DNA of 64,000 nt from Sphingobium aromaticiconvertens (lineage in GTDB: Bacteria > Pseudomonadota > Alphaproteobacteria > Sphingomonadales > Sphingomonadaceae). Positions within the stretch are counted from its first letter, which is position 1. Each line of letters begins with the position of its first letter. Below are positions 57,101 to 64,000 of this stretch, piece after piece. The translations under genes and the position numbers were made by a program. The notes under the pieces are model-generated. The model did not search any database, was not told the origin of the DNA, and was given only the letters and a program-made list of their open reading frames with translations. The stretch spans positions 1,359,501-1,423,500 of the forward strand of contig NZ_JBANRJ010000001.1 in the NCBI RefSeq assembly GCF_037154075.1, written 5' to 3'.

Positions 57101-59543
57101 GCCGCCAGATCGTGACGGCTATGGCGTGCAGCGCGATGTATGCGTCGCTGACAAGGAAGGCGATGGCTAAAATCCAGCGCCCGAGATGATCCGTGAGGCG
57201 CCGCAGGACGCGCTGCATGACACCGCGACGGCGGCCCTGAGCGAAGCCCGTTACGAGATCGGTAAAAAGATAAGCCCCGGGCGCGACGATCGCGAGCAGT
57301 GTCCAGACCCAGGGTCGACCGTGAAACAGGAACCAACCGCCTAGGAGCAAGGCAACGATGCTGGCGGGTACCAGACTGCGCCTTAGATTGTCGAAGATCT
57401 TGAGCCTGTCGAACCACCCAAGCCGATTGCGCAGCCATCGGCCGTCACGCCCTGGGACAAAGGGAAACAGCCAGGGCAGGATTTGCCAATCACCCCGCAC
57501 CCAGCGGTGCCAGCGCGCGGAAAAGTCGAGATACCCGGTCGGAAAGCGCTCGTAGACAATGACGTCGCTAACGAGCGCCGCGCGCCCATGAAGCCCCTCG
57601 AACAGGTCATGGCTAAGCAAAGCATTCTCTGGGACACGGCCCTCCAGACTCCGTTCGAATGCCGCCACATCGTAGAGGCCTTTGCCCACAAACACGCCGG
57701 TGCCCAGAAGGTCCTGGTACACGTCGGAAACCGCGCGAGAGTAGATGTCGATCATAGTATCGCCGCCGTAGAGGCGAGCGAACAGGGATTGCTCGGGGCC
57801 CTCCGGCGCTAGTTCAACGCGAGGTTGAAGGATAGTGTAGCCTCGTTCCACAATGCCGGTGTCGGGGGCAAAATGAGCCCGATTGAGTGGATGGGCGAGA
57901 GTGCCGACCAGACGGCGCACCACACCACCCGGAAGTCTGGTATCTGCGTCTGCCGTCAGTACGAAGCGGCATCGCCGCAGCCTTTCCACCTTGCCGGTGG
58001 TCAAATGGAATGCAGTGGCGTCGCCGCGCAGGATATAGGCGTTGAACTGCTCCAGCTTACCGCGCTTGCGCTCCCAGCCCATCCAACAGCCCTGCGCCTC
58101 GTTGAAGAGGCGCGGTCGGTGGAGCAGATGAAAAGGTCCATTGCCCCTTGCGTCCTTGTAGCGGGCATTCAATTCTTCGATGCCTCGTACCAGCATCTGC
58201 TCGATCTCATCGTCGCCCGAAACCCTGGCGGTTGCGGCATCGGCAAGGTCGGTCAGGAGAACGAACTCCAGCGCTTCATCAGGGTTGGCTAGGCGATGCG
58301 CCTCAAGTCGCTCAAGAAGGGGAGCGATGTCGGAGGTCCGAGCGACGAGAACGGGGATTGCGATGGCCGTCGCAAAATCTCCGGGAATTCCTTTCTTGAA
58401 TTCCAGCTTGGGAAGAACGCATGGAGGAACGATTTGCGTGACCATCCAATTCACAAAGGTGATGCTGAGGATGGAAGCGGGCAGCAGCGTCAGCGCGATA
58501 CACAGCAGCCAGGATAAGGGAGACGGTCCGGTCGAGGACATGTATGCTGCAGGAACTGCAGAGGCCGCGATACCGGCAAACACCAGCGCGGTCGCGTAAA
58601 GCATACCCTTATGACGCAAGATGCGCCGCAGCATCGAACGGGGTGTCCAGGGGCGGGGATCGAGTGCATCCGTGAAAGCAGGCAGGCCGGCATCGATGAG
58701 CCAATAACCTACATGCCCTGAGGGGGCCTCTTCACTACTTTGACACTGCCGCAGAGCGCGCTGGGCAACCTCTCGCTCTAGGAGGCCGGATCGCGCTGCG
58801 AGCCGTTCTACCGCGTGACGATATTGGTCGCGAGTAGCGAAATCCATGCGCGGATAAATCCCTGCAGGATCACGCTTCAGAACCGCCTCGACCTGGCTGG
58901 TTCTGTCGAAGAAGTCGTTCCATTGGATAGTCGCGATCACGGCAAGATTGGCTATGCCGCGTGCCACGCACTCCGTGTTGTCGAATCCCCCGGTCGCGAC
59001 GTCGGGAGAGTCCGTTAGTGCAAAAGGGGGAGCGACTTGAGGAAAAAGCTGGGTGAAACCCGTAACGATCATTTCAAGACAAACGATACGCAGCATCGTA
59101 GGAATCGCCCAGGTTTCAGCGATGCTGAGCGGCATCTTATTCTGATATCGAACGACGAATTCGACAGCCGAGGACAGCGAGACTTGCAGGTGAGACGCCA
59201 GAAGCAGAGACTGCGCGACTTGATGGGCGCGCGGTCGCCTGAGGCCGTCTTCAGCAAGACCGGGAAGTTTCGCGTAGAAGGCCTTGGGAAGACCCTCACC
59301 AATTTGCAGGATCGCGCGCTGGATCTGATAGTCGTTGTCGAGTAGCCATTCGGCTGCGGCGCTGCCGCGTTGGTCGGCTTGCGTGGCTGCCTGGCGGGCT
59401 CGAGCCAGCCAGTCCTTCATGGCGTCGAGATGCGCCCAGATGGGAAGAGGCGCTGAGCGACCGATCAATCCTGTCAGCTGATGGCGTGTGGCGGTCTCGT
59501 CGGCCGCCCCCGAAATAGGGTCGGTCCCCTCAATATCGGCCAT
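51114..59543 (-). CDS. ndvB: Cyclic beta-1,2-glucan synthase (NdvB/ChvB family)
   Basis: A giant protein of about 2809 residues, the usual size for the family. Several membrane segments flank a family 84 glycosyltransferase core with LTADADTRLPGG near residue 530. A glycoamylase-type domain includes SESSFASMGSD near residue 1364. The C-terminal GH94 phosphorylase domain has GTGDWNDGMD near residue 2488 and GGWTWYTGAAGWTWR. It makes and cyclises beta-1,2-glucan from UDP-glucose, a periplasmic osmoprotectant. The start at 59543 is two bases after the usp stop, so expression is coupled to the stress protein. Presence next to pentose-cycle genes is unusual. Confidence 0.93.
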   Translation of the reverse strand: MADIEGTDPISGAADETATRHQLTGLIGRSAPLPIWAHLDAMKDWLARARQAATQADQRGSAAAEWLLDNDYQIQRAILQIGEGLPKAFYAKLPGLAEDGLRRPRAHQVAQSLLLASHLQVSLSSAVEFVVRYQNKMPLSIAETWAIPTMLRIVCLEMIVTGFTQLFPQVAPPFALTDSPDVATGGFDNTECVARGIANLAVIATIQWNDFFDRTSQVEAVLKRDPAGIYPRMDFATRDQYRHAVERLAARSGLLEREVAQRALRQCQSSEEAPSGHVGYWLIDAGLPAFTDALDPRPWTPRSMLRRILRHKGMLYATALVFAGIAASAVPAAYMSSTGPSPLSWLLCIALTLLPASILSITFVNWMVTQIVPPCVLPKLEFKKGIPGDFATAIAIPVLVARTSDIAPLLERLEAHRLANPDEALEFVLLTDLADAATARVSGDDEIEQMLVRGIEELNARYKDARGNGPFHLLHRPRLFNEAQGCWMGWERKRGKLEQFNAYILRGDATAFHLTTGKVERLRRCRFVLTADADTRLPGGVVRRLVGTLAHPLNRAHFAPDTGIVERGYTILQPRVELAPEGPEQSLFARLYGGDTMIDIYSRAVSDVYQDLLGTGVFVGKGLYDVAAFERSLEGRVPENALLSHDLFEGLHGRAALVSDVIVYERFPTGYLDFSARWHRWVRGDWQILPWLFPFVPGRDGRWLRNRLGWFDRLKIFDNLRRSLVPASIVALLLGGWFLFHGRPWVWTLLAIVAPGAYLFTDLVTGFAQGRRRGVMQRVLRRLTDHLGRWILAIAFLVSDAYIALHAIAVTIWRLQSGRRRLEWTSAAHMATRNAARHPRLAAWRDMWSSPLLAVLIAGALLAYTPGSMPVAAPLLLLWFFAPEIAVWISRPRRPPIEALTEADRRFLRLVARRTWLFFETFVRPEDNWLPPDNYQEPPDEDTAHRTSPTNIGMLMVSILTAWRLGHIGLNELATRLGDTFDTLDRLERYRGHILNWYDTRTLAPLEPRYISTVDSGNLAVSLITVAQALRDAGRAPPVGSELWQGLEDIIGLLSQAIRSIGTEAGSTAGVILATVGETVKRVSDDEREWLRGIDDLISADLPRLREQVGVMAASVAEADVGILREVQVWLERLEHHVSGIRRDLQVFCPWWEVITDHPADCAETAAKVADFMAGGSATPSDSRTAHVISLLSATKEGGLSDAARQWVDKMLAAIAEGQAVSRELHGRFDSLARRANVSAHAMDFSLLLDEGSRLFHIGYNVSADRIDAHHYDLLASEARLASFFAIAKGDIDPSHWFHLGRPITKQEAGLALLSWNGSMFEYLMPNIFLHSDPGTLLGMSDRTAVSIQAAFGKSHKIPWGISESSFASMGSDRVYRYHAFGVPALGLQRGLGHDLVVSPYATALALMIRPALATINLKLLAEQRLIGRFGFFEAADFTPARVPAGERFAIVRSYMAHHHGMSLAALGNALCDNMLVRWFHADPYVGTVDLLLNERIPWELPPEIARVEVRDPPAHAEGNIPALHSWSPDRPSGQHAWHILGNGRLSSRIRTDGAGGLSWNQHALTRIEPADDHAGFWLYLHDLDQGDFWSATGGPFPAIGEPPEVMFHAHQVEFRQRSRGLSISTLVNVAHGDDLEIRRIALVNEEDRARTIELTGYVQVVLAPPQDAARHPAFSKLFVGTETLPGGDGLVFTRRPRNPDERPPVLLIRIIGDDEGVALLGLEADRRAFIGRHGNVTHPAAMKEEPPMGALGWSLDPICAIRAKVMLPPHGRRELAFVTIAAGSRQSALDLADRYATLSALDWVVSDSIAAKAREMHDLSLQPQFVPQVQAFLSHLFTARTNPAPGGERLFRQVDLWSLGISGDHPIVMLRAGTAEQTGMLRFVLAAHWLGHQRGILFDLAIVHEGTSGYVEPVRERLLEVLRDAGAQERLGTHGGIHLVGVSSSDHERVALLEQAAKLILEDDGVTLADQLARVDQPPHPGPPFAPVGTNVPPATSAPVPRSVDLLFDNGWGGFAPDTGDYVINLEPDAPTPAPWSNVLANDAFGTIVTEAGLGFAWAINSGENRLTPWFNDPVEDPQGERLYLRDEENGRLWTPTPLPSGGGSACRIHHSPDRTIWHRHSEGLEQELSTFVPIDDPVKLVRLRLRNQTPRSRRITATYYAEWLLGAVRGEQAPFRTSRYDSASHAILARNSWTDEFGDRVAFLATTQAVHSFTTSRRDFHGVIADPARPLGLLNWDLGNRQDSAGDDCCGALQVHLDIPPEGTVEVCFILGQGDNLEHAIQLIRHWQSPSIIETAARVRVADWADRLERVQVKTPDPAFDLMVNRWLPHQSLSARVRARAGFYQASGAFGFRDQLQDVLAQIQVDPNATRQHILAAAAHQFEEGDVLHWWHPPSDRGVRTRCSDDLVWLPYAVAHYVEATGDKSILDEEIPFLRAPPLAAGEADRYARFEVTDYKQSLFVHCDRALAHAYRLGAHGLPLIGTGDWNDGMDRVGERGRGESIWLAWFLIATIRNFTLHCVDERQTEFRDRWEARVEALAAAVEQSGWDGEWYLRAFDDDGRPWGTSEEQECRIDSIAQSWSVLSNAADPERARTALASARRYLVRNDDALIRLLDPPFDHTPREPGYIKAYPPGVRENGGQYTHAATWLAIAFARIRDGDVAKSLFDRISPITHSSTREGAEHYRTEPYAVAGDIAGVAPHLGRGGWTWYTGAAGWTWRLAVEEILGVRLIGGKIQIRPAMPKSWHKAELTLRRADGAIQITIETDPSLEGDGEEITVDGKLLREPGVCFPHDGATRIVLVRVPLKA

Positions 59544-59545
59544 GA

Positions 59546-60556
59546 TCAGGCTTGGGCGGCGAGGGGTAGCCGGAGGCAATTATGCCCTACGGCGATCTGC
59601 GCTTTTCCCGAGCGGATTGTCGCAGGCGTTACGAGCATTGGTACATTGCAATGCGTCATCAGGTAGGAGGCGACCGTTCCATAGGGTACGTCGGAAACAT
59701 GCCGATGGCTGTGGCCGCGCGCGGACAGGACGGCAATATCGGCCCTCTCGCGCTGAATAAGATCGCACAGCACCTCGCGTACATCCTCGCCACGGATCGA
59801 AATCGTACGCATTCGTAGACCGGACGCCGAGAGGTTGGATTTCGTTCGATCCAGGTAGCTGCGTGCTGCTTGCTCATTTCGCTCTATAAGGGCTTGTTGA
59901 AGCTTCTTGTCCTCGACTTCCAGGGGCCGTGCCTCGATCATCTCGGGCGTAGGGACGACATGGACGAGCAGGAGTTCCGCTTCCGAGGCCTTCGCAAGAC
60001 GCACAGCTAGGGGCAGCACGCTCTCAGCCCAACGAGAGCCGTCAAGCGGCACCACAACCCTTCTGTAGGGCGCTGCCGGAAGCGGGGCCTCTACCGGTAC
60101 GAGCAGGACCGGGGCTGGCGTCTGCATGAGCACCTTGTGCACGGTTGCCCCCATGCCCGGGCGACCGGCCTCTTGCCTGCCTCGTCTTCCCAGTACGACC
60201 ATGCCGTCGTCGCACTCTCGGACAAAGCGGCAAATTTCCTCCGCGGTTTGGCCTTCGGCCAATTCGATGGAGGTTTTGGTTGGAGGTGCGCTGGTCGCGG
60301 CGGCGCATCGATCGAGGGCGCGCAGGGCTTCGCGCCGCCGGAGGTTACATTCAATCGGGTCTGGACGAGAGCGCGTCGAGCCCTCGCCGTCAAGTACTTG
60401 TAGCAGGGTAATAGGGACGTCGAGCGTTGTCGCGAGCGCACGAGCGTGTGAGTAGATCCACGCATCATGATCGGAGCAATCGATACAGGCGACAATCCCG
60501 GACTGCGGTCGGGGGGACGCCTGCGCCAGAGCTGGAAATGCTGAAGCGGCTGACAT
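59546..60556 (-). CDS. Tandem universal stress protein (two UspA domains)
   Basis: This 336-residue protein starts at 60556 behind AGAGGAG. Two UspA domains follow each other. The first starts near GIVACIDCSDHDAW and ends with VLGRRGRQEAGRPGMGATVHKVL, a G-x2-G-x9-G-type ATP loop. The second starts YRRVVVPLDGSRWAE and ends with LSARGHSHRHVSDVPYGTVASYL, where the loop is degenerate. USP tandem proteins respond to starvation, oxygen or energy stress. As first gene of the unit it suggests stress induction of the whole glucan/pentose-cycle operon. Confidence 0.9.
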   Translation of the reverse strand: MSAASAFPALAQASPRPQSGIVACIDCSDHDAWIYSHARALATTLDVPITLLQVLDGEGSTRSRPDPIECNLRRREALRALDRCAAATSAPPTKTSIELAEGQTAEEICRFVRECDDGMVVLGRRGRQEAGRPGMGATVHKVLMQTPAPVLLVPVEAPLPAAPYRRVVVPLDGSRWAESVLPLAVRLAKASEAELLLVHVVPTPEMIEARPLEVEDKKLQQALIERNEQAARSYLDRTKSNLSASGLRMRTISIRGEDVREVLCDLIQRERADIAVLSARGHSHRHVSDVPYGTVASYLMTHCNVPMLVTPATIRSGKAQIAVGHNCLRLPLAAQA

Positions 60557-61126
60557 CAAATGCTCCTCTTGCCTTGGATCTCCATCGAATTCGTGGCGGC
60601 TAGGACAGCGGGAACAACCGGCATTTCGGCCTGGCGTCCCCTCCACGACTCGAACCTGCTCTGACCCTATCTGGGGGGAACGACCCGCGAAATTGTGATA
60701 TATACGAATGGCGATCGGTCGGTTGACTGGGGCGCAAGAGCATCAGAACCGAAAACCGGTCGCTTGCGATTAGTACATCGGGCGGGCCTATATGCCTCCG
60801 CCTCGCCACCCGGCTTGAGCGTCCAAACCAACATGTCGGGATAGAATGAAGGTCACCGGGCCACCTTTTCCTCGTCCGGAAGCGAACTCGTCGCCCCCGT
60901 TACCGCTCATGTGGTTGCTCGCTTGCACTGCGCATGAGACGATCACAGTCATCCCAAGTTCTGCGCCGGCTGCCTTGTCCTGGGCGATCTGCGATCAGAT
61001 GCCATCGCAGGCGTCCCTTCTGTCTAGCGACAAATACGCATTACCACCGGCAGATGGTCTGCATAGTCTGCCAAGGGCAACCAACGAAGCTCTCAGCGGA
61101 GTGAGTGTGGATCGGAAGGGAACAGT
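60557..61126. other. Gene-free stretch between usp and a divergent small gene
   Basis: About 570 bases lie between the divergent usp gene and the small exported-protein gene at 61127. It must carry both promoters. I could not identify a convincing Anr/Fnr box, MerR dyad or small gene; open frames here show no domain. Confidence 0.45.
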
Positions 61127-61573
61127 ATGACGATCGCGCTTAACGGGTTATATCGATGCCGGCTGCTCACTTTCACACGGTGGTCGTGTTCCATCTGGGC
61201 GATTTTCGCCGCGCTCACTGTGCCAACGCTACCTTCGCCGGCCAGGGTCGTTCCCGCAGGGGAAGATACCTCGACCACCAAGCTCGCGGGTGTCTGGTCA
61301 TTTGATGGCCGATCCGGCTGTAAGTCGGGGATGGCCTGGGTTCTTAATCGCAACGGATCTTACAGCGAAATCCGATTGCCTGACCAGACGCCGCTTGGCG
61401 GAGGAAAGTGGTATGAACGCGGCGATACCATCTATTACTCATTGCCGCGAGTACTGACAGCGGCCGCGGGACGGCCCGACAAGCGTATGGTCATTATAGA
61501 GCGCGGCCCGCGGCGCCTGGTGGCCGTGACTAACCGCAGGGTTCGTCATGTGATGCACAAGTGTCCGGGATGA
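61127..61573 (+). CDS. Small exported protein of unknown function
   Basis: A 148-residue protein with an N-terminal hydrophobic signal or anchor (WSCSIWAIFAALTVPTLPSP). A compact mature domain follows: KLAGVWSFDGRSGCKSGMAW, LNRNGSYSEIRLPDQ and GGGKWYERGDTIYYSLPRV. The G-W-x-F start and repeated beta-strand pattern recall lipocalin-like folds. Two cysteines could form a disulfide. Not recognised; a short name is not justified. Confidence 0.55.
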   Translation: MTIALNGLYRCRLLTFTRWSCSIWAIFAALTVPTLPSPARVVPAGEDTSTTKLAGVWSFDGRSGCKSGMAWVLNRNGSYSEIRLPDQTPLGGGKWYERGDTIYYSLPRVLTAAAGRPDKRMVIIERGPRRLVAVTNRRVRHVMHKCPG

Positions 61574-61716
61574 TCGAATGCCTTCGATCGAGATGTGCGA
61601 AACGTTCTGGCCCAAGCCCGAAAAGGGAACAAAAACGAGAGTGGAGTTCGAAGTCATACGTCGAGCATTGCCCCCTTATTGGCATATGCGGGATTTCGAT
61701 TCTTGAGTTGTTCCCA

Positions 61717-63183
61717 CTACGTCACGGAAAACTGACCCATCATGCCTTCGTCCTCGTGCTCCAGGATATGGCAATGGAACAGGAAGGGCGCTTTTGAAGC
61801 AGGCTGGTCGAAACGGATTAATAACTCGACCGGTTCGTCCACGACGATGGTGTCACGTGGCCCCTGATCAAGAAGATCTGGTTCCTCGCCATCGCGACGT
61901 AGCACGTCGAAGTGCACTCCATGAATGTGGAAGGGATGGGCCATTTTCTGCCCGGAGACTTTCCATATCTCGACGGCGCCAAGCTCGACTTCCTCATCGA
62001 TGCGATCAATATCGAATCGCCTGTGGTTGATCGTTAGCGGCTCTTCGTCGCTATCCATCATACCTCCCAGCCTCATGTTGAGCACCAGACGTCGCCGTGC
62101 GACGACCGTCGCCGGATCTGGCACCGCGCGGGACGCCAGGAGGAGCGGAAGCGTGGTGCTACCTCGCTTACTCGATGCCAAGCGCGGTGAAAATGTGAGG
62201 ACAGTTTCATCCCCTGCGTTGTTTTCGCTAGCCTCGTGCCGATGCATCATGCCCATGCCATGCATCCTGAGGGTGCTTTGGTCCGGAGCCGATACCAACG
62301 AGACCGGTTTGCCATCGCTGAAGTCCACCAAGATCTCAGCCCGCTGACCGGAGGCCAGAGTGAGGGACTGCAATTCAACGGACTTTTCCAAAAGGCCGCC
62401 CTCGGTGCCGATCCAATAAAAGGCTCGTCCGTCGCTGAACGAAAGATCGTAAGTCCGGGCATTCGAACCATTTACAAGCCGCAGCCGCACTAAGCTTCTG
62501 GGAACGTCTGCTCGCGGGTTGTACGCGCCGTTTACGAGAATAACGTTGCCCCGCCTCCCGTCCAGCGCCACCATCATGCCCGCCGGTAACACCAGACGGC
62601 CATCCACGAACTGCCGATCCTGGATCAAGATTGGTAGATCGTCGACGCCGTAATCCGAAGGCAAACCGAGACCTTGCTCTTCCTCGTCGGTGACGAAGAG
62701 CAATCCCGCTAGGCCTGCATAGACCTGCTCCGCCGTTCGGCCATGTGCATGCGAATGATAAAAGAGAGTGGCCGCCGGCTGACGGATCGGCAGCGTCGGA
62801 CGCCAAGTCTCGCCTGGACTAATGGTCTGGTGGGGGCTGCCGTCCAGCTCTCCCGGTACGAGCAGCCCGTGCCAGTGAACCGTGGTATCAGCAGACAGAT
62901 TGTTGCTGACAGTCACCGTCACGTCGTCCCCGCGATGTACCCGCAGAGTCGGGCCGAGATAGCTTCCGTTGTATCCCATGGTGGCGCTCCGCCGCCCTGG
63001 GAAGAAAGTGGTTTCCCCTTCCTGCGCCCTCAGTCCAATTCTCTGCCCATGGTCGCGTGCATCTAACAGGCGAGGAATGGGCAGCGTGCCTGCTTGGTCC
63101 GGCGTCGCAAATCTGCGCGTGCATGCCGCCCCCAGCAGGAGGCCTCCGCCCGCCAAGACAGTTCGCCGGCTCAGAAAAGTCAT
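61717..63183 (-). CDS. cueO: Multicopper oxidase (CueO/CopA-like), Tat-exported
   Basis: This 488-residue oxidase starts at 63183, ten bases after GGAGG, with the Tat leader LSRRTVLAGGGLLLGAACT. Copper ligands appear as HWHG (103-106), HSHAHG (143-148), HPFHIHG and the type 1 segment HCHILEHEDEGMM near the C-terminus. A Met/His insert (HGMGMMHRHEA) fits cuprous oxidase activity. It would oxidise periplasmic Cu(I) to Cu(II). The sequence between 63184 and 63360 is not part of the protein. Confidence 0.92.
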   Translation of the reverse strand: MTFLSRRTVLAGGGLLLGAACTRRFATPDQAGTLPIPRLLDARDHGQRIGLRAQEGETTFFPGRRSATMGYNGSYLGPTLRVHRGDDVTVTVSNNLSADTTVHWHGLLVPGELDGSPHQTISPGETWRPTLPIRQPAATLFYHSHAHGRTAEQVYAGLAGLLFVTDEEEQGLGLPSDYGVDDLPILIQDRQFVDGRLVLPAGMMVALDGRRGNVILVNGAYNPRADVPRSLVRLRLVNGSNARTYDLSFSDGRAFYWIGTEGGLLEKSVELQSLTLASGQRAEILVDFSDGKPVSLVSAPDQSTLRMHGMGMMHRHEASENNAGDETVLTFSPRLASSKRGSTTLPLLLASRAVPDPATVVARRRLVLNMRLGGMMDSDEEPLTINHRRFDIDRIDEEVELGAVEIWKVSGQKMAHPFHIHGVHFDVLRRDGEEPDLLDQGPRDTIVVDEPVELLIRFDQPASKAPFLFHCHILEHEDEGMMGQFSVT

Positions 63184-63811
63184 TTCGAAGCCCCTCCTGA
63201 GCAATCGTGAAACTGACGCAAACGCGCTTTTCTCGATCCGATGAGATCCACCGAGGCGAAGCGCCGCTCTTCCCTTAAAGGGCGCGCGGGAGGGCAATAT
63301 CCGTAATACCCGAACCGATCGCTTTTGTGCCCGCCCCCTCTGGGAAGACAAAATTGCCCTTCTAAGCTGGTTGCGGCCCTCGCCAGTTGATCAATAATCA
63401 GCCAGGCGAGCGTTCAATCACTGCGGCACCGATCCGAGCGAGCGTCTATTCCGACAATTTAGCCTGGGCCAGTCCGAGTGGCTGGTTCGGCGGTGGGCCT
63501 TGCCACGATCGCGCCGAAGAAAAAGCGGCGTGCGATTTACGTTTCGCTGTTCGCCACTGCAGCAGGCGGCGTCGCTTTCCAGTGCTCGGGCTAGGCGGAG
63601 GCTTTGATTGCCGCCGTCTTCGGTCATCCGCGCCCAGCTTTTGCTAGTAGCCGAACTAAAGCTGACATTGCAGGCTGACCGCCAGCTTCGCAAATTACGT
63701 ATACTGCCACCTCCAGGCCGATACCATCTCAACGGCAAGCTCCCTGGGGAGCGAGAATCGACCGGGCATGTGTCCGGTCGAACTGAAACTCAGACTTGAA
63801 GGAATCATATT
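63184..63811. other. Gene-free stretch between the multicopper oxidase and the last partial gene
   Basis: About 630 bases separate two divergent copper-type genes. No MerR dyad of the GGAC-N4-GTCC type, no clear hairpin and no supported coding frame were found. It should contain both promoters. Confidence 0.4.
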
Positions 63812-64000
63812 TGCGCAAGAAAGCAGCGATTATCGCTTCGCTCGCAGCCTTTGGCGTCCTTGCCGTCGGCGCCGGGCCAGTTCTCGCCGATGGGATGCCG
63901 CCGGGCATGCCCGACCTTGAACAGACGCTCAAGGCGAAGCCGGCGCCGGCTCGGTCCGACACGGCCCAGATGCAAGGCATGCGACACCGCGAAGTGCGGA
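63812..64000 (+). CDS. N-terminus of an exported Met-containing protein (partial, runs off right edge)
   Basis: From TTG 63812, behind AAGGA, the frame is open to the edge for 63 codons. It begins with a signal peptide (RKKAAIIASLAAFGVLAVG, cut near VLAD). The start of the mature chain, DGMPPGMPDLEQTLK, contains methionines. Position next to a multicopper oxidase suggests an envelope copper-resistance protein such as a CopB- or efflux-type component, but too little is visible to name it. Confidence 0.5.

Noticed and set aside
60846..61130. Possible small gene before the exported protein at 61127
   Set aside because: No ribosome site, no domain, and composition unlike the neighbouring genes.
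63387..63738. Possible genes between the multicopper oxidase and the right-edge gene
   Set aside because: Open frames on both strands are short, Ser/Arg-rich and lack motifs.
1..64000. CRISPR arrays, tRNA or rRNA genes and plasmid replication origin
   Set aside because: No regularly spaced repeats, cloverleaf-like genes, iteron arrays or RepA-like proteins were seen.

Overview
The window looks like a mobile, metal-resistance-rich accessory region of a sphingomonad-type alphaproteobacterium. The grounds are high GC content, family-level gene content (PaoABC-type oxidase, Acr3/ArsH arsenic cluster, Cus/CopA copper genes, cyclic beta-glucan synthase), short ATGA-type gene overlaps and AGGAG-type ribosome sites. 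The taxon is inferred from gene content only. No tRNA, rRNA or CRISPR array was seen. Four insertion sequences, a tyrosine recombinase and at least ten broken genes show that it is a mosaic, possibly plasmid-borne.

Layout. 1-2864: two-gene SIR2-HerA antiphage module (HerA runs off the left edge). 3349-9833: arsenic island, with ArsO-like monooxygenase and a frameshifted alkaline phosphatase on the minus strand, divergent from arsR-arsC(thioredoxin type)-arsC(glutaredoxin type)-arsN1-acr3-arsH; arsH carries an in-frame amber codon. 10139-14444: MarR regulator and a three-subunit molybdenum aldehyde oxidoreductase (paoABC-like). 14549-25053: rearranged zone. An IS630 splits a heme c/terpene-cyclase-like gene, an IS3 element has destroyed a lysE exporter and a conjugation lytic transglycosylase, a tyrosine recombinase follows, and an IS1380 element sits inside an IS407-group element next to a beheaded DUF815 ATPase. 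25050-29170: ribB, a metallophosphatase, an unrecognised secreted protein, a LysR remnant and an unrecognised 436-residue protein with nuclease-like features.

29405-42539 is a copper island. A cusCBA-cusF efflux operon lies on the minus strand. On the plus strand are a CueR-like MerR regulator, Met-rich lipoproteins and four tightly coupled genes. Three of these appear to form a transmembrane electron-transfer chain: a membrane-anchored FAD/NAD(P)H/[2Fe-2S] reductase with a Met/His-rich periplasmic head, a five-helix protein with two H-x13-H pairs as in ferric reductases and NADPH oxidases, and a heptaheme cytochrome c. They are followed by a DUF1622 membrane protein and a Csp-like copper-storage protein. 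I regard this as the best candidate for an undescribed system.

42686-60556 is one long minus-strand transcription unit: universal stress protein, giant cyclic beta-1,2-glucan synthase, a transketolase-transaldolase fusion, phosphoglucose isomerase, 6-phosphogluconate dehydrogenase, glucose-6-phosphate dehydrogenase, a broken HAD gene and an intact HAD phosphatase. Together they encode a complete NADPH-generating pentose phosphate cycle beside the putative NAD(P)H-consuming chain. 61127-64000 holds a small exported protein, a Tat-exported multicopper oxidase and the first codons of another exported Met-containing protein.
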